Source: Saxibacter everestensis
GTDB lineage: Bacteria > Actinomycetota > Actinomycetes > Actinomycetales > Brevibacteriaceae
Direction: 5' to 3'
Assembly (NCBI RefSeq): GCF_025787225.1
Contig: NZ_CP090958.1
Span: 2,280,550-2,344,549 of the forward strand
Length of the DNA: 64,000 bases
The notes under the pieces are model-generated. The model saw only the letters and a list, made by a program, of their open reading frames with translations, searched no databases and had not been told where the DNA came from. The stretch's first letter is position 1. Every line of letters starts with the position of its first letter. Below, one piece after another: positions 24,684 to 33,573 of the stretch. Made by a program: the position numbers and the translations under genes.

Positions 24684-25304
24684 GTGCCCTCCCCCGACTC
24701 CAGACCTTCCCGCCGGATCGTCCTGCTCACCGGCCCAAGTGGCGTCGGAAAGACCTCGCTGACCAGACGGCTCGGCCTGCCGGTTGTGGCCCTGGACGAT
24801 TTCTACCGCGACCATGACGATCCGGGGCTGCCCCGCCGCTTCGGCATCGTCGACTGGGACTCGGCCGGGAGCTGGAACGCCGACGCAGCGGCAGCGAGTC
24901 TTCGGCAACTCTGCAACGATGGCAAGGCAGATATCCCGGTGTATGACATCCCGACTTCACGCCGGACCGGCATCGTCCATGTCGACGTCGGTGCCGCAAG
25001 GACGATTATCGCCGAAGGCCTGTTCGCCGACGAGGTGATCAGCCGGCTGTCTGATTCGGATTGCGTCGCCGCAGCGATCTGCCTCGCCCGGCCCCGGATC
25101 AAGACCTTCACCTTTCGTCTGCTGCGTGACCTCTCGGAATCCAGGAAGTCGTTGACCACCCTGATCCGGCGAGGCTGGGCGCTGATGCGCACCGAACCGC
25201 AGATCGTTGCCCGCTATCAGAGCGCCGGCTTCATCAGCCAGACTCCGCAGCAGGCGTATGCGACGATCCGCGCCCTTGATGCCGCGGCGAAAGCCAGTAA
25301 CTGA
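24684..25304 (+). CDS. Uridine kinase-like P-loop protein
   Basis: A 206-residue P-loop kinase of the uridine kinase/PRK type. Walker A is LLTGPSGVGKTS at residues 14-25, followed by LPVVALDDFYRDHDD, the substrate-binding aspartates of uridine kinases, and DWDSAGSWNAD. The VYDIPTSRRTG segment and IIAEGLFADEV also match the fold. It differs from classic Udk in the lid region, so the phosphate acceptor is uncertain; uridine or another nucleoside is most likely given its neighbours. The GTG at 24684 has a -10-like TAACAT six bases upstream. A hairpin after the stop probably ends transcription before whiB. The kinase fold is sure; substrate is inferred. Confidence 0.82.
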   Translation: MPSPDSRPSRRIVLLTGPSGVGKTSLTRRLGLPVVALDDFYRDHDDPGLPRRFGIVDWDSAGSWNADAAAASLRQLCNDGKADIPVYDIPTSRRTGIVHVDVGAARTIIAEGLFADEVISRLSDSDCVAAAICLARPRIKTFTFRLLRDLSESRKSLTTLIRRGWALMRTEPQIVARYQSAGFISQTPQQAYATIRALDAAAKASN

Positions 25305-25307
25305 ATG

Positions 25308-25332
25308 CCCAGCTCACAGGGGGTGAGCGGGG
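25308..25332 (+). terminator. Hairpin terminator after the uridine kinase-like gene
   Basis: CCC-A-GCTCAC pairs with GTGAGC-G-GGG around an AGGGG loop just after the stop codon, followed by CAGCCTTTGTC. Confidence 0.5.
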
Positions 25333-25388
25333 CAGCCTTTGTCAGGAGAATCACAACCTCTACCTCTTGTAAAAAAATCTGGGCCGTG

Positions 25389-25413
25389 TGAACCTAGAAG
25401 AAATCGAGGTTCA
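25389..25413. promoter_or_regulatory. Inverted repeat upstream of whiB
   Basis: TGAACCT (25389-25395) and AGGTTCA (25407-25413) flank an 11-nt AT-rich spacer about 120 bp before the whiB ATG. A second palindrome, CAGCGC-AAA-GCGCTG, follows at 25417-25431. Both lie in a 231-bp upstream region without a gene, consistent with regulated expression. Confidence 0.42.
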
Positions 25414-25535
25414 ACGCAGCGCAAAGCGCTGGTTAACTGTCTTGATTCTCCAAGCTAACGAGACTCACCTCTTGCGACATTCCGGCCACTTGTTGTGCGG
25501 CCGGATACTTAGATGTGTGTGACTGAAAGGACATT

Positions 25536-25784
25536 ATGGACTGGCGCCATCGCGCAGCCTGCCTAGATGAAGACCCTGAGCTCTTCTTCCCCATCGGTAA
25601 TACCGGACCGGCTCTGCTGCAGATCGAAGAGGCCAAGAGCGTCTGCCGACGCTGCGAGGTCGTTGATACCTGCCTGCAGTGGGCATTGGAGTCCGGCCAG
25701 GACGCTGGTGTATGGGGCGGTCTCAGCGAGGACGAGCGTCGGGCACTCAAACGCCGCGCCGCCCGTGCCCGCCGGGCTAGCTAG
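25536..25784 (+). CDS. whiB1: WhiB family iron-sulfur transcription factor (WhiB1-like)
   Basis: An 82-residue Wbl protein. Cys9, Cys37, Cys40 and Cys46 form the C-X27-C-X2-C-X5-C set that holds a nitric oxide- and oxygen-sensitive [4Fe-4S] cluster. The G[VI]WGG turn is GVWGGLSEDERR at residues 58-69, followed by a basic tail for DNA binding. Length, sequence and the adjacent pdtaS gene fit WhiB1, which acts with the sigma factor SigA at its target promoters in mycobacteria. The ATG at 25536 has GAAAGGA five to eight bases upstream. A long upstream region with inverted repeats suggests control, and a strong terminator follows. Family is certain; the WhiB1 subclass is very likely. Confidence 0.93.
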   Translation: MDWRHRAACLDEDPELFFPIGNTGPALLQIEEAKSVCRRCEVVDTCLQWALESGQDAGVWGGLSEDERRALKRRAARARRAS

Positions 25785-25797
25785 CCGAAGCACCTTG

Positions 25798-25833
25798 CGC
25801 CACCGGTGGTCATTGACCGCCGGTGGCGTTTTT
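25798..25833. terminator. Strong terminator between whiB and pdtaS
   Basis: CGCCACCGG pairs with CCGGTGGCG, extended by GGT/ACC beyond a single mismatch, and is followed by TTTTT then CTT on the whiB strand. It is the best intrinsic terminator in the window. Confidence 0.88.
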
Positions 25834-25851
25834 CTTGCCGCGAGTGGACAG

Positions 25852-27324
25852 CTATTCGTCCTTGCGCAGTTCGATCGAGATAACCGCTTCCGTGCCGCCA
25901 CCATCCCGGTCACGCCAGATGATCGTGCCGTTGAGCTCGCCGCCGATCAGGGCCTTGACGATCTGCGTTCCCAGCCCGTTGCCGGGTCCGCCCTGTTCGG
26001 GAAGGCCTACGCCATCGTCCGCGACGATGACCTGCAGGTGGGCGCCATCGCGAACCGGACGCACCCACACCGATCCCTCGCCATCCGGGAGAGCATGCTC
26101 GACGGCGTTGGTGACCAGCTCCGTCAGCGCGAGGGCCAGGGCGGTAGCGTCCCCGCTGCTGATCGCGCCGAACGAGCCCTCGCGCTTCACCCTAATGTTC
26201 GACGACGGCACGGCGAGGTCAGGAGTCACCCTGAGACCCTTGTCGACAACTTCGTCAAAGTCCACGCTACTGTCCACGCCCTGGGAAAGGGTGTCGTGCA
26301 CCACGGCGATAATCGAGACCCGGCGCATTGCCTCTTCCAGCGCTTCCCGGGCCTCACTCGTCGTCATTCGCCTCGCCTGCAGCCGTAGCAGGGCGGCCAC
26401 GGTAGTCAGGTTGTTCTTCACCCGATGATGCATTTCGCGGATCGTCGCGTCCTTGCTCATCAGCTCGCGCTCCCGCCGGCGCAGCTCGGACACATCGCGG
26501 GCAAGCACAATCGCGCCGGTTCGCTGACCGGCCTGGGTGAAGGGAATCGCCCGGAGCGACAGGGCGACTCCGCGGGCCTCGACATCGGAGCGCCATGGCG
26601 CGCGGCCGGTCAGCACCAGCGGCAGGGACTCATCGACTGGCCGCCGTTCCTCCAGCAGGTCGCTGACGACTTCCGCGAGCGATTCGCCTTCGACCTCACC
26701 GATGTGACCGAGCCGGTGCAGCAGGGACAGCGCGTTGGGACTTGTGTAGACAACGACTCCCTCGACGTCCAGCAGCACCAGACCGTCACCCACCCGCGGC
26801 GCACCGCGACGGGCCCCGGTCGGGGCGGAGACGTCCGGGAACGCGCCCTGGGAGATCATCCGGAGCAGCTCCCCCGCACACTCCATGTACGTCAGTTCGA
26901 GCCGGCTTGGCGCCCGAGCTGCGGCCAGGTTGCTATGCCGGGTGAGCACGGCAATTACCCGCCCGTTACGGACAACCGGAACCGCCTCTTCGCGCACCGG
27001 CAGCCCGGCCTGCCAGCCCGGCTGCAGCGCCCGGACCCAGCTGGCCGTCGAGTACGCCCGTTGCACCATCTGGCGCTGCGTCTTCGCGATGTGGCCGCCG
27101 ACGACGTCGTCGTGGTACACGGTGACACCAGTACTCGGCCGGCAGTGCGCTACCGCACGGAAATCACCGTCCCGATGCTCGGTCCGGCTCGGCACCCAGA
27201 GCACCAGGTCGGCGAATGAAAGGTCCGCTATCAGCTGCCAGTCTCCGACCAGAAGATGCAGCCACTCGGCGTCATGCTCTGAGCTGACACCTTCCTCGTG
27301 CAGTAGGTTGCCGAGCGTGCTCAC
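25852..27324 (-). CDS. pdtaS: Sensor histidine kinase PdtaS
   Basis: A 490-residue cytoplasmic histidine kinase. An N-terminal GAF domain (about residues 20-150) is followed by a PAS domain (about 160-280), the HisKA_2 dimerisation helix with MHHRVKNNLTTVAALLRLQAR (phospho-His near residue 300), and a HATPase with TELVTNAVEHALPDG and ADDGVGLPEQGGPGNGLGTQIV. No transmembrane segment is seen. PdtaS works with the ANTAR response regulator PdtaR in RNA-level antitermination; pdtaR is not in this window. In mycobacteria it sits beside whiB1, as here. The GTG at 27324 directly abuts the TGA stop of the glutamate dehydrogenase gene, suggesting co-translation and shared transcription. Identification is strong. 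Confidence 0.93.
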   Translation of the reverse strand: MSTLGNLLHEEGVSSEHDAEWLHLLVGDWQLIADLSFADLVLWVPSRTEHRDGDFRAVAHCRPSTGVTVYHDDVVGGHIAKTQRQMVQRAYSTASWVRALQPGWQAGLPVREEAVPVVRNGRVIAVLTRHSNLAAARAPSRLELTYMECAGELLRMISQGAFPDVSAPTGARRGAPRVGDGLVLLDVEGVVVYTSPNALSLLHRLGHIGEVEGESLAEVVSDLLEERRPVDESLPLVLTGRAPWRSDVEARGVALSLRAIPFTQAGQRTGAIVLARDVSELRRRERELMSKDATIREMHHRVKNNLTTVAALLRLQARRMTTSEAREALEEAMRRVSIIAVVHDTLSQGVDSSVDFDEVVDKGLRVTPDLAVPSSNIRVKREGSFGAISSGDATALALALTELVTNAVEHALPDGEGSVWVRPVRDGAHLQVIVADDGVGLPEQGGPGNGLGTQIVKALIGGELNGTIIWRDRDGGGTEAVISIELRKDE

Positions 27325-30300
27325 TCAGCCTCCGGAGGTTTCGATGACCGGCACCATCCCGGTCGCCGGCGCCACGCTGCTTTGGCTCGTACGGACAACC
27401 GTGCGCAGCAGCCGCAATGCGACCGATAGCGAAGCTAGGTCGCCGTGGTCCGACTGCCGCACCTCATCGACGGTTTCCATTGCCCGGCTGAGCTGGCTGG
27501 CGTTTGCTTCCTCCCAGGCGGCCAATCGATCTTCCGCCGGCTGACCGCTGTCGGTGCCCTCGAGCACCGCTGCCACAACCGACTCGATCGCGGCATAGAA
27601 GTCGTCCCGCAACGCACCTCGGGCCAGCGCATTCCAGCGGTCTCCGCGCGGCAGCGAGCCGATCCGGCCCAGCATGGATGCCGCGTTGAACCGATCCGAG
27701 ATCGTGTAGTACAGCGAGGCGACCTCGCGTGGATCCTCCCCCGATGCGTCGATCAGCTCGGCGATGTCGAGCATCACGAACTGGTCCAGCAGCGCGGCGG
27801 TTCGCCAGGCGAGTTCCCGCGGTACATTGCGTTCGATCAGAGACTCGGCGCGTTCACCCATCACGGATTTCTCCGTGCCCCGGACGAGTTCCGGCGTGTG
27901 CGGCAACAGTTCGCCGATGATCGACCGGTACCTGCTGACTTCCGCGTCCACGTCGACCTTCGATGGACGCTGGTGCACGAGCCAGCGAGTTGCCCGGTCG
28001 AGCAGCCTGCGGTATTCAAGCTGCATTTCGATCTGGGTGCCGGTGTCGACAGTGCCGTCCGTCGCCTCAAGCGCCTTGATGTAGTCATCGAGACCGAAGA
28101 CCTGCTTGGCCACCATGAAAACGCGCATGGTCTGCGCGGCGTCCGCGCCGGTCTCCTCCATCACCCGGAACGCGAAGGTGAGCCCGCCGCGATCAACCAG
28201 GTCGTTGACCAGCATCGTGGTTACGACCTCGCGGCGCAGCGGGTGCTGGCCAAGACGGTCGGCGTAGCGATCCACCAACGGAGCGGGGAAGTAACCCTTC
28301 AGCTGGGACTGCGCCCACACTTCATCCGGCAGTTCGCTGGCCAGCAGATCGGCGGAAAGCGCCATCTTGCCGTAGGCAAGCAGTACAGACAGTTCGGGAG
28401 AGGTGAAGCCCTTCCCGCCTTCGTTGCGCCGGTTCACTTCGTTCGTGGTCGGCAGGAACTCAAGCTTCCGATCCAGATCGCCACGCTGCTCGAACGACTT
28501 CATCATCCGCAGGTAGACGCTCGACATCGGCACGGTCTGAACCCGGGCGTCGCCGAGGACCATGTTCTGCCGATAGTTGTGCGCAAGGACCAGGTTGGCC
28601 ACATCGTCGGTCATCGAGAGCAGGAATCCGTCGCGGTCGTCCGGGCTGATGTCTCCCGCTGCAACCAGCCGGTCGAGGAAGATCTTGATGTTGACCTCAT
28701 GGTCGGAGCAGTCGACACCCGCGGAGTTGTCGATCGCATCGGTGTTGACCCGAACGTCGTGCAACGCCGCCTCGATCCGGCCGAGCTGCGTGACACCGAG
28801 GTTTCCGCCTTCGCCGATTACCAGCGCGCGGACCTCGTCACCATTGACCCGGATGGCGTCGTTGGCCTTATCGCCGACGTCGGCATTGGATTCTGTGCTG
28901 GCCTTGATATACGTGCCGATACCGCCGTTGTACACCAGGTCGACCGGCGCACGAAGGATAGCGCGCAACAGATCTTCCGGCGCCAGCGCGCGGACGTCTG
29001 ATTCCAGCCCCAGCCGATCGCGAACCTGATCGGTGATCGGCACCGACTTCGCCGTGCGCGGGAATACCCCGCCACCCTCGGAGATCAGCGTGACATCGTA
29101 GTCGGCCCAGGACGAGCGCGGCAGCTTGAACAATCGCTGGCGTTCGACGTGCGAGGCGGCTGAATCCGGATTCGGGTCAAGGAAGATATGCCGATGGTCG
29201 AATGCCGCGACGAGTCGCGTGTGGGTCGAGAGCAGCATGCCGTTTCCGAAAACGTCGCCGCTCATGTCGCCGACGCCGACCGCGGTGAAATCCTCGGTCT
29301 GGATGTCGCGGCCCAGTTCCCGGAAGTGCCGCTTGACCGACTCCCAGGCGCCCCGGGCAGTTATGCCCATCGCCTTGTGGTCATAGCCGACGGACCCACC
29401 GGAGGCAAAGGCATCGCCGAGCCAGAACCCGTATGACTGCGCGACGGCGTTGGCGGTGTCGGAGAAGCTTGCGGTTCCCTTGTCTGCCGCGACCACAAGG
29501 TAGGTGTCTTCGCCGTCATGCCGAACAACATCCCGAGGCGCGACGACCTCGCGGTTCTCGCCGGCGTAAACCAGATTGTCGGTCACGTCCAGCATTCCCC
29601 GGATGAAGGTCTGGTAGCACTCCGTGCCTTCCGCCAGCCAGGCTTCACGATTTGAGCTGTCCGGCAGGCTCTTGCAGAAGAACCCACCCTTTGCGCCGGT
29701 CGGCACGATGAGGGCGTTCTTCACCGTTTGGGCCTTGACCAGACCGAGCACCTCGGTGCGGAAGTCTTCACGCCGGTCACTCCAACGCAGTCCGCCACGG
29801 GCGACCCGGCCGAAACGAAGATGCACGCCCTCGACTCGAGGCGAGTACACCCACATCTCGAGCGCCGGGCGCGGCTTGGGCAGCACGTTGATCGAGCTCG
29901 GATCGAGCTTCAGGGTGACATGCGCCTTATGCTTGCCGGCTTCGTCCCGCTGATAGAAGTTGGTCCGCAGCGTCGCCTGCATCAGCTCCATGAACGTGCG
30001 CAGGATGCGATCGGCATCGAGGCTCTTGACGTCGTCAAGCATCCCCTTCAGCTCTTCGACGAGCCGGGCTTCCTCAGCGTGGCGCTCGGACATATCCTCC
30101 GGCCCCGCGGGATCGAACCGGGCGGCGAAGAACTCGGTGAGCTTCCGGGTGATTGGGGCGTTGTCGACAATCACCCGGGCCAGCATCGTCTCGGAGAAGT
30201 TCAGCCCGACCTGGCGCAAGTACCTGGCGTAGGTGCGCACTATGACGATTTCCCGCCAGCCAAGTCCTGCGGCCAGCACCAGCTGTTCCAGTCCGTCAGA

Positions 30301-32295
30301 CTCGCTGAGTCCCTGCCATGCGGCGGCGAATGCCTCGACGAAGCGGCTGTCGCTGCCGGCGAACTTGGTTTCCGAATCGTAACGCAGGCCGAAGTCGTAA
30401 ATGTACCGCTTCTGTCCGTCCGGTAGAGACAGCTCGTACGGGCGTTCGTCCACCACCTCGACGCCGAGATTGGCCAGGAATGGCAGAACCGTTGTCAGTG
30501 ACAGCGACTCGGCCCGGTAGAAGGCGAAGCGCTGCCGGCAGGAATCCCCGGCCGGCGTGTACAGCCGCATCTGCAGCTGATCGTGGTGTTCGGCTGCCTC
30601 AAGATGTTTGATGTCTTCCAATGCCTGTGATGGCGAGAAGTCTTCCTTGTACGCCTCAGGGAACGCATGGGCCCACCTGGCGGCGATCTGCGCTTCAGCT
30701 TCCGAGCCGGTGCCATCCGGTCCGGTCGGAACCAGCAGTTCCATCAGGTCATCGGACCAGCCGCGAAGTGCCTCGATCACCCGCTGCTGCAGCGAGGTCT
30801 GGTCGACCTCCGCGAGCGTCTTGCCCCTTGCCACCCGGACCACGAAGTGCAGGCGAGCCAGCACTGATTCACTCAGCCACGCGTCGTAGTCAACCGACTC
30901 CGCATCGAAAACCTCGCGCAGGTGCGCTTCGATCCTCAACCGAGCGTCGGTGTTGTACTGGTCGCGCGGCAGATAGACCAGCACAGACATGAAACGCTCG
31001 TAGCTGTCCCGGCGAAGGAATACCCGGGGCCGGCGCCGCTCCTGAAGGTGGACGACCGCGATCGCTGTCTGGTAGAGCTCATCGATGTCGGCCTGGAACA
31101 GCTCGTCACGTGGATAGGTCTCCAGGATCGCCAGCAGGTCCTTGCCCGAGTGCGAATTCCGGGAGTAGCCGGACCTGTGGATGATCTCGCGGACCTTTTC
31201 GCCGATCACCGGCACCTTGAGCACTGAATGCGTGTACGCCGTCGAGCTGAACAGGCCGAGGAAACGGCGTTCGCCGATCACCTCTCCGGCCGCGTTGTAC
31301 GTCTTGATCCCGACATAGTCGAGGTAGCTTCGTCGGTTGACCCGGGAACGGGAGTTCGCCTTCGTGAGCACAAGGACACGCTTCTCGCGCGCCTTGGCCT
31401 GCACGTTCCGGGTCAGCACTCCGCCGGGGCGATTGGACTGGCGGTGCGATCGCAGCACGCCGAGGTCGCTGCCAGGGGCCGCGATCAGCACGTCGTCGCC
31501 GTTCTCAACCTCCAGATCGTATTCCCGGTAGCCAACGAAGGTGAAGTTCTCGTCCGCCATCCAGCGGAGTAGCCGGGCGGCCACCGCGGCTTCCTCTTCG
31601 AGTCCGGGGGTCGGCGCGCGCTCTTCCAGCTCGCCGGCGATGTCGAGCGCTTTGGCGCGCATTCGGTCGAACTCGTCTCCGCTGGCCCTGACCTCGGCGA
31701 GCACATCGCGGATGCCGTCCTCGATCGCTTCGAGCTGGCCGGGGTCGACGACCTTGTCGATTTCGATATGAATCCACGATTCGACCGTCGCCCCTTCAAG
31801 GTTCGGCAGCACATCGAGTGTGGCGGTGTCACCGCTGGCGACCGGTAGGCCGGCATTTTCGCTTGGCAGGTCAAGAACCTGCTCGACATTCCTGGCAACA
31901 TCGCGCCGGACCACCACGATCGGGTGGATGACGAGCTGAATACCGTGCTTCTGCCGGGTGAGCTCGGCGGAGACCGAACCGACCAGAAAGGACATGTCAT
32001 CGGTGACAATATCGACGACGGTACGGGAACTCGTGTAGCCATGCGCATCCGGTTCGGGGTTGTGCACGTTAATCACGGCACGACCGGCCGGCCGGCCCTG
32101 GGCGAGCTGCCAGTGCGCGTGCGCAAGTCCGGCCAAGGCGTCCGTTCCCAGCGTCAGCGCGTCCTCGTCGGCAACGTGCGCAAAATACGTCGCCAGGAAA
32201 TCTCTCGGCGGAGCGGAACCTGCTATCTCTTCCCACCGGCGCTGCACGCCAGCCCAGTCAACGTCCTCGTCGAAAGCCATTCTCGCGTCCGTAGA
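27325..32295 (-). CDS. gdh: NAD-dependent glutamate dehydrogenase, large (L_180) type
   Basis: A 1656-residue NAD-glutamate dehydrogenase that interconverts glutamate and 2-oxoglutarate with ammonia, mainly in the catabolic direction. Long ACT-type regulatory domains occupy roughly the first 650 residues. The catalytic part shows GGLRWSDRREDFRTEVLGL then PTGAKGGF, holding the reactive lysine, and VGDMSGDVFGNGML further on. The nucleotide-binding segment is LVIGEGGNLGV near residue 1160, and a long helical C-terminal domain follows. The length fits the 180-kDa class, as in mycobacterial Gdh (Rv2476c) and Streptomyces GdhA. The GTG at 32295 is preferred because GAGGTGGA lies about eight bases before it; a GTG at 32304 is possible. 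It directly precedes pdtaS without a gap. In mycobacteria this enzyme is controlled by GarA binding; none is seen nearby. Confidence 0.95.
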   Translation of the reverse strand, partial: STDARMAFDEDVDWAGVQRRWEEIAGSAPPRDFLATYFAHVADEDALTLGTDALAGLAHAHWQLAQGRPAGRAVINVHNPEPDAHGYTSSRTVVDIVTDDMSFLVGSVSAELTRQKHGIQLVIHPIVVVRRDVARNVEQVLDLPSENAGLPVASGDTATLDVLPNLEGATVESWIHIEIDKVVDPGQLEAIEDGIRDVLAEVRASGDEFDRMRAKALDIAGELEERAPTPGLEEEAAVAARLLRWMADENFTFVGYREYDLEVENGDDVLIAAPGSDLGVLRSHRQSNRPGGVLTRNVQAKAREKRVLVLTKANSRSRVNRRSYLDYVGIKTYNAAGEVIGERRFLGLFSSTAYTHSVLKVPVIGEKVREIIHRSGYSRNSHSGKDLLAILETYPRDELFQADIDELYQTAIAVVHLQERRRPRVFLRRDSYERFMSVLVYLPRDQYNTDARLRIEAHLREVFDAESVDYDAWLSESVLARLHFVVRVARGKTLAEVDQTSLQQRVIEALRGWSDDLMELLVPTGPDGTGSEAEAQIAARWAHAFPEAYKEDFSPSQALEDIKHLEAAEHHDQLQMRLYTPAGDSCRQRFAFYRAESLSLTTVLPFLANLGVEVVDERPYELSLPDGQKRYIYDFGLRYDSETKFAGSDSRFVEAFAAAWQGLSESDGLEQLVLAAGLGWREIVIVRTYARYLRQVGLNFSETMLARVIVDNAPITRKLTEFFAARFDPAGPEDMSERHAEEARLVEELKGMLDDVKSLDADRILRTFMELMQATLRTNFYQRDEAGKHKAHVTLKLDPSSINVLPKPRPALEMWVYSPRVEGVHLRFGRVARGGLRWSDRREDFRTEVLGLVKAQTVKNALIVPTGAKGGFFCKSLPDSSNREAWLAEGTECYQTFIRGMLDVTDNLVYAGENREVVAPRDVVRHDGEDTYLVVAADKGTASFSDTANAVAQSYGFWLGDAFASGGSVGYDHKAMGITARGAWESVKRHFRELGRDIQTEDFTAVGVGDMSGDVFGNGMLLSTHTRLVAAFDHRHIFLDPNPDSAASHVERQRLFKLPRSSWADYDVTLISEGGGVFPRTAKSVPITDQVRDRLGLESDVRALAPEDLLRAILRAPVDLVYNGGIGTYIKASTESNADVGDKANDAIRVNGDEVRALVIGEGGNLGVTQLGRIEAALHDVRVNTDAIDNSAGVDCSDHEVNIKIFLDRLVAAGDISPDDRDGFLLSMTDDVANLVLAHNYRQNMVLGDARVQTVPMSSVYLRMMKSFEQRGDLDRKLEFLPTTNEVNRRNEGGKGFTSPELSVLLAYGKMALSADLLASELPDEVWAQSQLKGYFPAPLVDRYADRLGQHPLRREVVTTMLVNDLVDRGGLTFAFRVMEETGADAAQTMRVFMVAKQVFGLDDYIKALEATDGTVDTGTQIEMQLEYRRLLDRATRWLVHQRPSKVDVDAEVSRYRSIIGELLPHTPELVRGTEKSVMGERAESLIERNVPRELAWRTAALLDQFVMLDIAELIDASGEDPREVASLYYTISDRFNAASMLGRIGSLPRGDRWNALARGALRDDFYAAIESVVAAVLEGTDSGQPAEDRLAAWEEANASQLSRAMETVDEVRQSDHGDLASLSVALRLLRTVVRTSQSSVAPATGMVPVIETSGG

Positions 32296-32494
32296 CACCG
32301 ATTCCACCTCGTAAATACTGTGTCGTTTTGGTGACCGGCGTACTCGCAATGCCAGTATCGCCTTCGGTCAACTCTAAGCCCACATCAATGAGAGAATCCT
32401 TTCGGGTTCGCCGCAATCGCAGTTTCCGTCATCAGCGATCGCGACTGCACCTTCAACAGCCATCGAACGATCGATCTGAGCGGAGAGACAATCC

Positions 32495-32992
32495 ATGCGA
32501 TTGGAAGAAGAACTGCGCTACGGCGCCACCCCGGAATCAGTTGCCGCACTTCTGGCAGAGCCGTCCTTCCACGAAGAGGTGTGCCGCCGCACCGGCTCGA
32601 CCAATTTCTCGGTCAGTGTTGACGGAAGCCCGGAGACAGGAGATTTCACAGTCTCTGTGAATCGGGAAGCCTCCACCGCCCAGCTTCCCGATTTCGCCCG
32701 AAAGTTCGTCGGCGAGACGATCAAGGTGACGCAGCGCGAGTTCTGGACCCGCGCCGGTGCCGACGGTTCGCGAACCGCCGAGGTCGATATCACGCTCAGC
32801 GGAGTGCCGCTGAAGATTTCGGCAAGCGAGTCGCTCCGGCCCGATTCCGACGGCACGATCCACGCCTACGCCGGTGAACTCACCTCGAGCATGCCTTTCA
32901 TGGGAGCCAAGATCGAATCCGCCGCGGAACGAGTGCTCCGGAAGGCACTCAAGGAACAGGAGTCCCTGGTCCGCGAAAGGCTGGCGCTCTAG
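32495..32992 (+). CDS. DUF2505 family protein
   Basis: A 165-residue soluble protein matching DUF2505, a START/SRPBCC-like helix-grip fold found in actinobacteria that probably binds a lipid or other hydrophobic ligand. Its pattern of strand, long middle sheet with paired charged strands, and final long helix (MGAKIESAAERVLRKALKEQ) fits that fold. There are no signal peptide and no membrane segments. The ATG at 32495 follows a GGAGAGA ribosome site. It is divergent from the glutamate dehydrogenase gene and abuts the stop codon of the converging DUF6912 gene. Family assignment is good; function is not known. Confidence 0.83.
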   Translation: MRLEEELRYGATPESVAALLAEPSFHEEVCRRTGSTNFSVSVDGSPETGDFTVSVNREASTAQLPDFARKFVGETIKVTQREFWTRAGADGSRTAEVDITLSGVPLKISASESLRPDSDGTIHAYAGELTSSMPFMGAKIESAAERVLRKALKEQESLVRERLAL

Positions 32993-33511
32993 CTACCGAG
33001 CTGAGCGGTAAGAGAACAGCTCATCGGCCTCGCTCACGTCGTACCACAGCAGGTCGCAGTCGGCCGCCGCTTTCAGCAGGATGCCGAGCATCTCCGCGCT
33101 CTCAACTCCAGCGGGTAGCGTGGCGTCGTCCGCGTCGACGTGGAAGCTGACGACCTGAGCCGTGGTCAGATCCGACGTCAGGACATAGTCCGGGCGGGCG
33201 CCCACGCCGGTTGCATCGCTCGTGCCGTCCGCGCTCAGCTGGCCCTCCGGTACGTCGGCAGCCACGACGACGCGGCGGCCGCCCCGGCCGGATATCAGCA
33301 GATTGACAGCACTGTTGTGCGCCGCGGTGAGCATTGAATCGTATTCAAGCTCTTCCAGGTCTGGTTTCGTTTCTCCAGTGGTCGCCGCGTGGATAGCCGG
33401 CTCTGTGACAGCAAACACCCCGTCGCCGCCAGGCACTGCGACACCACGCGGCCAGTCTGCGGCGAGTTCATCGAGTGCTGACGGAGCGTAGATCCGTACT
33501 AGCTTGGACAT
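32993..33511 (-). CDS. DUF6912 family protein
   Basis: A 172-residue protein with an RIYAP start, a small mixed alpha/beta layout, and no membrane segments or catalytic motif. The sequence matches the actinobacterial DUF6912 family by general pattern (conserved N-terminal VRIYAPSALD and the C-terminal LLWYDVSEADEL). The ATG at 33511 has GGAG about seven bases upstream. It converges tail-to-tail with the DUF2505 gene with no gap and lies downstream of the CpaE-like gene on the same strand. Repeats of CGAACCGT occur in the short upstream region. No function is known. Confidence 0.75.
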   Translation of the reverse strand: MSKLVRIYAPSALDELAADWPRGVAVPGGDGVFAVTEPAIHAATTGETKPDLEELEYDSMLTAAHNSAVNLLISGRGGRRVVVAADVPEGQLSADGTSDATGVGARPDYVLTSDLTTAQVVSFHVDADDATLPAGVESAEMLGILLKAAADCDLLWYDVSEADELFSYRSAR

Positions 33512-33573
33512 CTGTAGCTCCTACCCTTATCCACGGTGATTGGCTGGACGAACCGTCGAACGAACCGTGCTTG

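Noticed and set aside
25387-25391. A CRP-type site (TGTGA-N6-TCACA) before whiB.
   Set aside because: Only single half-sites are found; spacing and order do not form a full site.
27445-29001. 518-codon plus-strand open frame opposite the glutamate dehydrogenase gene.
   Set aside because: It is a codon-bias shadow of a clear gene on the other strand. The same holds for long frames opposite uppS, mca, secA, manB and the oxidoreductase.
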